From the NCBI GenBank assembly GCA_030616425.1, contig JAUWXJ010000045.1, positions 1 through 12,696 on the forward strand: 12,696 nucleotides of DNA. Reading direction: 5' to 3'. Numbering within the stretch: position 1 is the stretch's first letter; each line of letters starts with the position of its first letter. Shown piece after piece: positions 1-6,228 of this stretch. Below the pieces are notes generated by a model. The model did not search any database and was not told the DNA's origin. It worked only from the letters and a program-made list of their open reading frames with translations. The DNA is from Desulfobacterales bacterium (lineage in GTDB: Bacteria > Desulfobacterota > Desulfobacteria > Desulfobacterales > C00003060). The position numbers were made by a program, and so were the translations under genes.

Positions 1-399
1 CTCTCGTTTTCTTCCAAAGAAGTAATCCTGCCCCACGAGTATCGCTTTCATCCCAATCAGGTCGCACAATATTTCTTTGACAAAAGTGCGAGCAGGGATG
101 GCCGCAAACTCAAGGGTAAATGGAATGCATATTAAGGTGTCAATGCCTGCCGCGTCTATCAACTCGACCTTTTGTTCATAAAGTGTTATAAGTGGGAAGT
201 GCTTGTTAGAATTCACGACCTTGATGGGATGGGGCTCAAACGTTATCACAACAGAGGTGCCGTCTATGCTCTCCGCCTTTTCAACGACCTGATGGAAGAG
301 GGCCTTGTGCCCTATGTGAACCCCGTCAAAGTTTCCAATGGTCACAACAGGATCCTTTAGCGTGTCAGGGATTTCCTTTAAATCGTTTATAATATGCAT
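1..399 (-). CDS. ribF: Riboflavin kinase/FAD synthetase, N-terminal part (runs off the window)
   Basis: The first 133 codons of a bifunctional flavokinase/FAD synthetase are visible; the gene continues past base 1. RibF phosphorylates riboflavin to FMN and adenylylates FMN to FAD in the cytoplasm. The FAD synthetase (nucleotidyltransferase) half is what we see. It has the family signature GNFDGVHIGH at residues 22–31 (the HxGH-type nucleotide-binding motif), then TFEPHP at 53–58 and the VGQDYFFGRKR stretch at 122–132. The C-terminal flavokinase domain is outside the window. The ATG at 397–399 (minus) was chosen because the family usually begins about 20 residues before GNFDG and because an AAAGG lies 5 bases upstream. 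An in-frame ATG at 438 would add 13 residues that do not look like the family. The gene is divergent from the tRNA-Leu gene. A possible but weak promoter (TTGATT, 17 bases, TACATA) lies in the shared spacer. Confidence 0.93.
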   Translation of the reverse strand, partial: MHIINDLKEIPDTLKDPVVTIGNFDGVHIGHKALFHQVVEKAESIDGTSVVITFEPHPIKVVNSNKHFPLITLYEQKVELIDAAGIDTLICIPFTLEFAAIPARTFVKEILCDLIGMKAILVGQDYFFGRKRE

Positions 400-492
400 C
401 AATACCTTTACATCAGCCTTGACAAATGATTTAAACATATTTATGTAATTCATTGCCGGTGCAAAATCAATCTTTTTTCTCCCTTCCGATCT

Positions 493-579
493 GCCGAAGT
501 GGCGGAACTGGTAGACGCGCTAGGTTCAGGGTCTAGTGGGTGTATGCCCGTGGGGGTTCGAGTCCCCCCTTCGGCACCA
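493..579 (+). tRNA. tRNA-Leu, anticodon CAG
   Basis: The gene is 87 bases long. The acceptor stem GCCGAAG (493–499) pairs perfectly with CTTCGGC (569–575), followed by discriminator A576 and an encoded CCA at 577–579. The D-arm carries the usual GGCGGAACTGGTAGACGC pattern of leucine tRNAs. The anticodon stem CTAGG/TCTAG closes a 7-base loop TTCAGGG with anticodon CAG at 527–529, reading CUG codons. A long variable arm, as expected for a class II tRNA, precedes the T-arm with GGTTCGAGTCC. It lies next to ribF (divergent) and to what may be the edge of an accessory block. No second copy of its 3' end was seen in the window. Confidence 0.98.
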
Positions 580-656
580 TTCTAATTTCACGGCTATTTA
601 CCCCTGCATGAGTCGGTGTGTTTGGTACGGTAGGCTTGCTCGATTAGTCGCTCCGC

Positions 657-685
657 TTGACATACAAACGGCTTTATCCTATATG
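657..685 (+). promoter_or_regulatory. Sigma-70-like promoter before the truncated secreted-protein ORF
   Basis: A consensus −35 TTGACA (657–662) is separated by 17 bases from TATATG (680–685, four of six matches to TATAAT). It would start transcription near 692 and read toward the 34-codon ORF at 779. It may be the surviving promoter of a gene whose body is gone. This rests on sequence match only. Confidence 0.45.
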
Positions 686-770
686 CTTATTATGCCAAGA
701 AGAGGTTTGTGATCAGTATCAGTCAGTTTAAGGATTTTTTACAAGACATTTTTATCCTCCAAAAAATTCC

Positions 771-1385
771 TTATAGGCATGAAAAAAAATCTGTTCTTGA
801 CTGCTTTAATCTTTTTGATACCCTGCACCACTTCGGCCCAACTAGATATCCCTTATTATAAACAAACCGGCCCAATACTGTGATGAAACCTTGCAGCCGC
901 CGTCTGATGAAATCTTGATTCATCCGTTCTGGTGCAGGGCCAGCTGACGCCAAACGCCAAGGAGGCCAGAGAGCCATTTTTATCCTATCTTTGACCTTTT
1001 CGATCGCACGTACGTCAAGAGCTAGACATCGGAAAGCTGCCGAATTGCCGGGGCAGGCTTCATTTTCCAAACCAAGATCGCTTTGGGTCAAAGTTAGTTC
1101 AACTAGCGGCACATGCCGTCCCCTATGTTCAAATTCTAACAGTGCCTGGCGAACCTGCTCGTAAGTCAGCTTGGCTGCATCATCGCCGGGGAGGTTCGGT
1201 ATCACGAAAAACGTGGGTGTTTTCATTCTGAGTTTTAGGCGCTTGTGGAATCGTTCGATGATCCAGGCCTTTGTCTCAGTCCGCAAATCAACTCGGGTGG
1301 TTATAGATGGCTTCATTGTGTCAATCTGGCTTTGCACTAGATGCCTCCAAACAAGTAGTTCTATTAGCGCAAAGCACAACACCAA
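771..1385 (-). CDS. Hypothetical protein with N-terminal membrane segment, probably 3'-truncated
   Basis: I do not recognise this ORF of 204 codons. It would start at TTG 1383–1385; the open frame reaches back to about 1466 but has no ATG there. The first internal ATG begins MKPSITT. Residues 2–18 are hydrophobic (VLCFALIELLVWRHLV), consistent with a membrane anchor. The following 130 or so residues have the composition of a soluble globular domain, including TPTFFVIPNLPGDDAAKL and a segment with two cysteines. The last 35 codons or so lie antisense to the signal-peptide stub at 779–883. They are probably not native, so the true C-terminus may be lost at a junction near 885. It has no clear ribosome-binding site and is divergent from queC. 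It could be a decaying gene or, less likely, a chance ORF. Confidence 0.38.
   Translation of the reverse strand: MVLCFALIELLVWRHLVQSQIDTMKPSITTRVDLRTETKAWIIERFHKRLKLRMKTPTFFVIPNLPGDDAAKLTYEQVRQALLEFEHRGRHVPLVELTLTQSDLGLENEACPGNSAAFRCLALDVRAIEKVKDRIKMALWPPWRLASAGPAPERMNQDFIRRRLQGFITVLGRFVYNKGYLVGPKWCRVSKRLKQSRTDFFSCL
779..883 (+). pseudogene. 5' stub of a secreted protein (signal peptide only)
   Basis: A 34-codon ORF begins with a textbook signal peptide: MKKN, a hydrophobic stretch LFLTALIFLI, then TTSA-Q as a plausible signal peptidase I site. It continues with LDIPYYKQTG and stops at TGA 881–883. The segment after the cleavage site resembles the start of secreted C39-like peptidase proteins, which often begin with (L/V)(D/P)(V/I)PYY(K)Q, but so few residues are weak evidence. 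The ORF is far too short for such an enzyme, so it most likely is the 5' remnant of a gene cut off at about 880 by recombination. A good promoter match sits 94 bases upstream of its start. The ribosome-binding site is poor (TAGG two bases before the ATG). It overlaps, antisense, the 3' end of the minus-strand ORF 771–1385. Confidence 0.4.
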
Positions 1386-1499
1386 ATCAAGTGGCTTTTG
1401 GCTGTCCCTGTCCGTGGCCAGCGAATATGTCGACGAAATAGACAGCCGATGCGCCCCGATAGTCTGTCAGCTTTTACAGAACAGTGAGCTTTTACGGAA

Positions 1500-1528
1500 T
1501 TGACAATGGCCCGAAGGACATGTATGGG
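1500..1528 (+). promoter_or_regulatory. Possible promoter of queC
   Basis: TTGACA (1500–1505) is followed after 17 bases by TATGGG (1523–1528), a weak −10 with three matches; a TAATAT lies just downstream but at poor spacing. It is the only promoter-like site between the minus-strand ORF and queC. Treat it as tentative. Confidence 0.3.
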
Positions 1529-1580
1529 TAATATAAGCTCGTGTCGCCAATACGCTCGCGTGCAACGGACGTGGAAATTC

Positions 1581-2216
1581 ATGAAAGCTGTTGTTTTGCA
1601 TAGTGGGGGGCTAGATTCAACAACTTGCCTGCTCCTTGCGCTGGAAAGAGGCGCTCAAGCACTAAGTCTTGGCATCGATTATGGACAGAGGAATCGAACG
1701 GAACTGGAGTACGCGGATGACCAATGCCGACGCTTAAACGTGCCCAGGAAGGTTCTTCGCGTCGAGTGGGATGCGCCGCACCGAGAAATACCTTTGAATC
1801 GCCCCGTGGACGAGATCCGTCAAGGTATCTCTCCCGCCTTCTTACCAGGTAGAAACGCCGTCTTTCTGGTTTTGGCATGCGCTGAAGCCGCAGGCGTTAG
1901 GGCGAAAGAAGTTTGGGTTGGTGTCAACTCAATAGACTATTCAGGTTATCCTGATTGTCGTCCGGAATTCATTCAGGCTTTCAGCGACATGATACGGCTT
2001 GCCATTCCCGACGGCCCGAGAGTCATAGTTCCTCTCATGAACATGACGAAACCAGAGATTGCGCGAGAGGCTTATAGGCTCGGCTTGCGGCCGGGGCAGA
2101 CCTGGAGTTGTTACCGGCCCCAGGAGACGCCAGCAGGAATGCAACCGTGTGGCCAATGCGATGCGTGCGTCTTGCACAGCTATGCGTGGGAGCACGTCCA
2201 AGAGCTGAAGGTCTAA
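1581..2216 (+). CDS. queC: 7-cyano-7-deazaguanine (preQ0) synthase QueC
   Basis: QueC converts 7-carboxy-7-deazaguanine plus ammonia and ATP to preQ0, the nitrile base that precedes queuosine and other 7-deazaguanines. The 211-residue protein has every hallmark of the family. The PP-loop ATP-binding motif SGGLDST is at 8–14, YGQR at 34–37, PGRN at 89–92 and the signature DYSGYPDCRPEFI at 119–131. A zinc site is formed by C177, C190, C193 and C196 (WSCY, then CGQCDAC). The ATG at 1581 starts directly at the family N-terminus (MKAVVLHSGG). The frame is open back to a TTG at 1500, but the extra 27 residues do not fit the family. The ribosome-binding site is weak (GGA). No queD, queE or folE is present, so its substrate must come from elsewhere. 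It looks like an ordinary QueC rather than the divergent QueC-like proteins of Qat or type IV CBASS systems. Confidence 0.95.
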   Translation: MKAVVLHSGGLDSTTCLLLALERGAQALSLGIDYGQRNRTELEYADDQCRRLNVPRKVLRVEWDAPHREIPLNRPVDEIRQGISPAFLPGRNAVFLVLACAEAAGVRAKEVWVGVNSIDYSGYPDCRPEFIQAFSDMIRLAIPDGPRVIVPLMNMTKPEIAREAYRLGLRPGQTWSCYRPQETPAGMQPCGQCDACVLHSYAWEHVQELKV

Positions 2217-2350
2217 GGCTGGAATGATGCGCGCGCCCTTGCCTCCCGCAGTATCGGGCCTAAATCTAATGGTTCCTTTCTACGATCCCAAACGAGAGCA
2301 GAACGATTCTGCCATCGCAAGTGGTGGCTATCGGCGGTGCTGGTGCGGTC

Positions 2351-3565
2351 ATGGCTAAGATTTGTCTGGTTTCCTGCGCAAGCTCGAAACGGAATAAAAA
2401 GTCCCCAGCAAAGAACCTTTATGTTTCTCCGCTGTTCAACAAATCAAGGGAATTCGCGGTACGACATTTCGACCGGTGGTTCATTCTGTCCGCAAAACAC
2501 CACCTTATTGATCCCGACGCACATATTGACCCCTACGAGAAAACGTTGAACAAAATGTCTGCCAGCGAACGTGCGGAATGGGCGCGGAAAGTCTATCAAC
2601 AGCTTGTTCAACAGACAAGCCCAAATGACGAGATTACCTTTCTTGCTGGTATGCGGTATCGTGAAAGACTCGAAGGACTGCTACATCAACGTGGCAACAA
2701 AGTCTTCGTCCCTATGAGGGGTCTATCAATTGGAAAACAGCTGCAGTGGTTGTCGCAGCAGAATAATAGGCAGTCTGACAAACAGGCTGTTGAAGTCTTC
2801 TACAGCCTGTTCGGGCAATTAGAAGACTGCCTAGGTGGAGCGCGCATGCTCAGAGACTGCTCGGGCAGACAGGCGTGGCCTAAAAGCGGCGTGTATTTTC
2901 TGTATGAACCGGGCGAATTCCGAGGCGGTGACAGCACAAAGAACCGAGTTGTACGAGTTGGGACCCATATGGTAAGTCGAGGATCCAAGGCTACCCTTTG
3001 GAACAGACTGCGGACCCATCGAGGAAATATCAATGGGAAGGGCAACCATAGGGCTTCGGTGTTTCGTCGTCACATTGGCGAAGCAATAATACACCAGGGA
3101 GGTGGAAAGCCGGGCATACCATCATGGGGGCATGGGCAGAGCGCTCCCCCTGAGATCCTTTCGCGAGAAGCCGAGTTGGAGCGACAAGTCTCTGAACACA
3201 TTAGAAAAATGTCTGTGGTATGGCTTGAAGTGCCCGACAGCCCTGGACCTGGAAGTGACAGGGCTTTCCTGGAGCGAAACGCGGTGGCTCTTTTGTCAAA
3301 ACACGGGAGGAAAATGGATCCGCCCAGCATGGGGTGGCTCGGCAGATACAGTCCGACAGCCGCAATCAAGAAAACCGGGCTCTGGAACGTTGACTTCGCG
3401 TTCTATTCTTACGATCATCGTTTTCTAGACGTATTTGCCGCTTACGTGGATATCACTACAAGCAACCACCCACGACCCAAAAGATCCCTCGCACCTAGAG
3501 ACTGGTATTTGGCAGATAAGGGGAAGGTAGCGCGGGGGCAGTTGTTCCTTTTCGAGGAGGACTAG
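2351..3565 (+). CDS. DUF6884 domain protein with C-terminal GIY-YIG-like domain
   Basis: The protein has 404 residues and two parts. Residues 3–135 match the DUF6884 pattern: ICLVSCASSK at 4–13, LYVSPLF at 23–29, WFILSAKHHLIDPD at 43–56, PYEKTL at 61–66 and FLAGMRYRERL at 97–107. The family is related in style to YaaA/DUF328-type domains seen with deazapurine enzymes; its activity is not established. Residues 175–320 resemble a GIY-YIG nuclease fold: GVYFLYE (180–186) for GIY, RVVRVGT (199–205) for YIG, LWNRLRTH (217–224) with the expected Arg, and a Glu in LERNAVALL (307–315). The GIY and YIG tyrosines are only partly kept, so cleavage is unproven. The ATG at 2351 was preferred to GTG 2321 because MAKICLVSC is the family start; neither has a strong ribosome-binding site. 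Two bases separate its stop from the next ATG, so the pair is co-transcribed. Confidence 0.8.
   Translation: MAKICLVSCASSKRNKKSPAKNLYVSPLFNKSREFAVRHFDRWFILSAKHHLIDPDAHIDPYEKTLNKMSASERAEWARKVYQQLVQQTSPNDEITFLAGMRYRERLEGLLHQRGNKVFVPMRGLSIGKQLQWLSQQNNRQSDKQAVEVFYSLFGQLEDCLGGARMLRDCSGRQAWPKSGVYFLYEPGEFRGGDSTKNRVVRVGTHMVSRGSKATLWNRLRTHRGNINGKGNHRASVFRRHIGEAIIHQGGGKPGIPSWGHGQSAPPEILSREAELERQVSEHIRKMSVVWLEVPDSPGPGSDRAFLERNAVALLSKHGRKMDPPSMGWLGRYSPTAAIKKTGLWNVDFAFYSYDHRFLDVFAAYVDITTSNHPRPKRSLAPRDWYLADKGKVARGQLFLFEED
3554..3560 (+). promoter_or_regulatory. Strong ribosome-binding site of the SIR2-kinase gene
   Basis: GAGGAGG lies within the last codons of the DUF6884 gene, seven bases before ATG 3568. 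It fixes the start and indicates translational linkage of the two genes. Confidence 0.8.
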
Positions 3566-3567
3566 GG

Positions 3568-5223
3568 ATGTTCGAATTCAAGGACATACACGAGAAGCTG
3601 CTAAGAGACTATGCTCGACCTATTGTACACATGAGGAGCCAGTTGAAAATGGGCCGCTTCGGCTTGGTTTTCGGCTCTGGGCTTAGCAAAGCCTTTGGGC
3701 TTCCGGTGTGGTCGGAATTGGTGGAGCACATCGCAGGGGATCCTGAGGTCGATGGAGTGGAGTTGTTGGAAAAATTTTCCGAGACAAAATCTCTGCCATA
3801 CAAGACTGAATTACTGATTCAGCACTTCAAGAGAAAGCGAGCAGCCGGATTGTCGCCAGAGCAAGCGAGCTCAAAAGCATTTGAATACAGTACTCTTGAA
3901 GCGTGGCTGAGAATCTTTGCAAAGCACTTGTACGCCAATGCCCCTCAGGATTTCGAGTCTATCGTAGTCAATCATCCGTATTGTAAGACTTATCTCCCGA
4001 TTGTGCGTCAGACCTTGATGACTGTGACCTACAATTTTGACAACTACATTGAGCGAGCTCTGGCTGAGACGAGAAGTCAGGGCTCCGAAGAGCGATCTCG
4101 GGGTTACGAAACCGTGACAAATCCGTGGACCCAGTTTCAACGGAATGATTCGGTCATATATCATCCGAACGGTTTTTTCCCGCCGGAACTGATGGAAGTA
4201 CCGGTTGATAAGTTCGTTTTCTCGGAAGCCTCGTATGCAGAGCAATTTGCCAGAGCATTCGCTGGCGATCACTCTTCCTTGATCAACCACTTCTGCAAGA
4301 ATACTTGTCTCTTGATCGGGCTGTCTTTGGAAGACGAGATGCTTCGTAACTTGCTAATCTTGAGTTCCCGAGCAAGTCCCGGCAATTATCACTACCACGT
4401 CCACTTTGCGGGTAGTGAGGACCCTCTAGAGGAGGCAGGTCGTGAGGCTATGCGCCGAACAAATTTCAATGTGTACAACCTCATTACTCTGTTTCTCAAC
4501 GAGCAAGAGATTACGGCATTGGGAGAGCTTATTAATAAACAAAATGTTCCAGAAAGTGAACTGAGTGACTATGGATTGATGAAACGCATAGACCTTGCCT
4601 ACCACTTCTATCTTACAGGTCCGATGGGGGTAGGAAAGAGTACGACTGTCAACAACTTTCGAAATCTGACAGTTTTCGATGAATGGGTTGAGGAACGACC
4701 AGAAATCTTGGCTAAACCACCAGCCAAGTTGACTACTGAAGAGGAAGAAGAGGTTGATGCATGGGTAGCTATCCAGTTTAGAGAGAAGAACGACAACCTG
4801 AGGCATGGCGGAACTGGCATCTTCATTGCAGATCGCCCTCCACTTGATCCTCTCGCATTTACGAAAAGTAACAAGCAGTCCGCTAAAGCGTTGCGCTTGC
4901 TGGAGACGATCTGTCCGGGACAAGCATGGAGGACCCAAGAAGGAAAGGTGATCTTGCTGACAGGAGACCCAGAGGAACTCGCTGTACGATTGCTTCTCAC
5001 GGGACGGAGCGAGCATACCGCAGATAGCCTGAAAAGGATGCAAGAAGCCATGAATGAGATTTACACTGGCACAGGCGTAACAACGGTGGACACACATGGC
5101 CTTACTATACCAGAAGTTACAAAGCGAGTGGCTGAAATAATTCATCTTCAGGAATACAGGCCGCATGACATTCACGGGCGATTGGAAGCTTTTAAGAACG
5201 GCGAGGTGAAGGTGGAAACATGA
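3568..5223 (+). CDS. SIR2-like domain fused to a deoxynucleoside-kinase-like P-loop domain
   Basis: The product is a 551-residue two-domain protein. Residues 30–310 follow the SIR2-like fold used in many defence proteins: GSGLSKAFGLPVW (36–48) as the NAD-binding loop, TYNFDNYIE (154–162) for the T-N-Y/F-D motif, IYHPNGFFP (197–205) and LLIGLSLED (248–256). Where sirtuin-type enzymes have the catalytic His directly before Gly, this protein reads N201-G202, with H199 two residues earlier. NADase activity is therefore uncertain. Residues 345–530 form a P-loop kinase-like domain: Walker A GPMGVGKST (351–359), IADRPPLDPLAF (420–431) resembling the D/E-R-S motif of deoxynucleoside and thymidylate kinases, and a LID-like region with R474 and R480. 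An acidic run (EEEEE, 391–395) lies between. The start is well supported: GAGGAGG at 3554–3560, seven bases before ATG. A likely partner is the NDT-like gene 54 bases downstream. The substrate is unknown. Confidence 0.8.
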   Translation: MFEFKDIHEKLLRDYARPIVHMRSQLKMGRFGLVFGSGLSKAFGLPVWSELVEHIAGDPEVDGVELLEKFSETKSLPYKTELLIQHFKRKRAAGLSPEQASSKAFEYSTLEAWLRIFAKHLYANAPQDFESIVVNHPYCKTYLPIVRQTLMTVTYNFDNYIERALAETRSQGSEERSRGYETVTNPWTQFQRNDSVIYHPNGFFPPELMEVPVDKFVFSEASYAEQFARAFAGDHSSLINHFCKNTCLLIGLSLEDEMLRNLLILSSRASPGNYHYHVHFAGSEDPLEEAGREAMRRTNFNVYNLITLFLNEQEITALGELINKQNVPESELSDYGLMKRIDLAYHFYLTGPMGVGKSTTVNNFRNLTVFDEWVEERPEILAKPPAKLTTEEEEEVDAWVAIQFREKNDNLRHGGTGIFIADRPPLDPLAFTKSNKQSAKALRLLETICPGQAWRTQEGKVILLTGDPEELAVRLLLTGRSEHTADSLKRMQEAMNEIYTGTGVTTVDTHGLTIPEVTKRVAEIIHLQEYRPHDIHGRLEAFKNGEVKVET

Positions 5224-5277
5224 CATCTGTGTGCGTTGGATCGACAACCATTGACTGACAAGGTGGGAGACGGGACG

Positions 5278-5787
5278 ATGAGAGGTTCAAAGAATTCCGG
5301 TGCGACAGGTAAGCCGCGTTTGTATCTAGCAGGCCCGTTATTCAGTGAAGCAGAGATAGATTTCAATCGTAGGCTGAAGAAGCTGCTTCTACCTTTTTTT
5401 GACGTCTACCTTCCCCAGGAGGATGGTGGGTTGATGGTCGACATGATCGCGCAGGGTACGAAACCCATAGTAGCGGCGGCCGAGGTTTTCGCCACAGATG
5501 TAGCGGCAATAGAAGGTTGTGACGTGCTTCTCATAGTTCTTGATGGCAGATCAATAGACGAAGGAGCAGCCTTCGAGCTCGGTTTTGCTTTCGCACAGGG
5601 AAAGCCATGCTATGGACTCAAGACAGACCCGAGGCAGCTTCTTGTGACAGGAAACAACCCGATGATAGATTGTGCACTGAGGATGGTTTTTCCCAACGTG
5701 GACGCCCTGGTAGCTTGGACGAGGTCACGGGGTTTTGATGCAGATCATGACTTCAAATGCAACAGGTGCCAGATTCTCCATGTTTGA
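5278..5787 (+). CDS. Nucleoside 2-deoxyribosyltransferase-like protein
   Basis: NDT enzymes swap the base of a 2'-deoxynucleoside, or hydrolyse the bond. The 169-residue protein carries the family pattern in order: YLAGPLFS (16–23, nucleoside-binding loop), FN at 29–30, D74 in DVAAIEGCD, LDG at 88–90, and DEGAAFELGFA (94–104) with E100 in the position of the catalytic nucleophile Glu. TDPRQ (116–120) and NNPMI (127–131) complete the active-site elements. The length is typical. ATG 5278 was chosen over TTG 5236 because GGGAG lies about nine bases upstream. The C-terminus has an extra tail with CNRC (161–164), unusual for the family. It follows the SIR2-kinase gene by 54 bases and is probably in the same operon. 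The base specificity cannot be read from sequence; a deazapurine or a defence role (NDT-like nucleotide hydrolase) are both possible. Confidence 0.87.
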   Translation: MRGSKNSGATGKPRLYLAGPLFSEAEIDFNRRLKKLLLPFFDVYLPQEDGGLMVDMIAQGTKPIVAAAEVFATDVAAIEGCDVLLIVLDGRSIDEGAAFELGFAFAQGKPCYGLKTDPRQLLVTGNNPMIDCALRMVFPNVDALVAWTRSRGFDADHDFKCNRCQILHV

Positions 5788-6228
5788 GCATTCAGACGAC
5801 ATTGCCTGGTCTTGCTGTGCCCCCGTGAAAGCCCCATCTTTAGAGACAAGGGGACAGATCTCCCGTGCAGAATGCTTTGGAAGGCATTGGCGCCTTGCTA
5901 TATCCGTTATTCATCCACCGCCTTGCTGTTGAAAAAACCTTCCGATGTAACCATCTAGTCCACAGTCTGGAGCGTCTGAGGTCTGCCATTATCGGACTTT
6001 CTCGACATCAAAACTGTGTCTCACGAGTGTCAGCCGCCTCAATGTGATCTCAGATTGTCTCTCCCGCCGTCATGGGAGCTCTCAAGCAATGTTGAGTTGC
6101 TTGGACTGATGGAGAGGCCCACTCGCAGACGATCCTGTCGACCTACCAATGGAGAAATGGAACGCGGTCAGGAAACACGTTGTTCGTTGGCGGCGACTGA
6201 GCAACCAAACACCGGAGCGGACGGGGAG
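5788..6228 (+). other. 441-base spacer without a credible gene
   Basis: No ORF here has both a ribosome-binding site and coherent protein character. The frame of the next gene is open back to 6016, but the added 71 residues are rich in Arg and Cys and do not fit the Qng1 family. A short hairpin (AATGCTT/AGGCATT with one G·U pair, 5871–5888) has no following T-run. I saw no convincing promoter and no preQ1-riboswitch core. The spacer separates the queC–NDT genes from the Qng1–TGT pair, so the two groups may be separate transcription units. Confidence 0.5.

Noticed and set aside
493..579. tRNA-Leu as an integration site with flanking repeats
   Set aside because: No second copy of the tRNA 3' end and no integrase gene were found in the window; the far end of an island could still lie outside.
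1171..1503. Plus-strand ORF of 110 codons
   Set aside because: It lies antisense to the more protein-like minus-strand ORF 771–1385 and has no ribosome-binding site or recognisable motif.
4426..5247. Minus-strand ORF of 273 codons
   Set aside because: It is a shadow of the SIR2–kinase gene, whose sense frame has clear motifs and a strong ribosome-binding site.
1581..5787. Type IV CBASS, Qat or Dpd system
   Set aside because: No CD-NTase, QatA/B/D, DpdA or other Dpd proteins are present, and QueC here looks canonical rather than like Cap9 or QatC.
6016..6228. In-frame N-terminal extension of the Qng1 gene
   Set aside because: The 71 extra residues are Arg- and Cys-rich, unlike the family; ATG 6229 gives the expected N-terminus and length.
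5788..6228. preQ1 riboswitch before the Qng1–tgt pair
   Set aside because: No recognisable preQ1-I, -II or -III core was seen by eye; a covariance search would be needed to exclude a variant.
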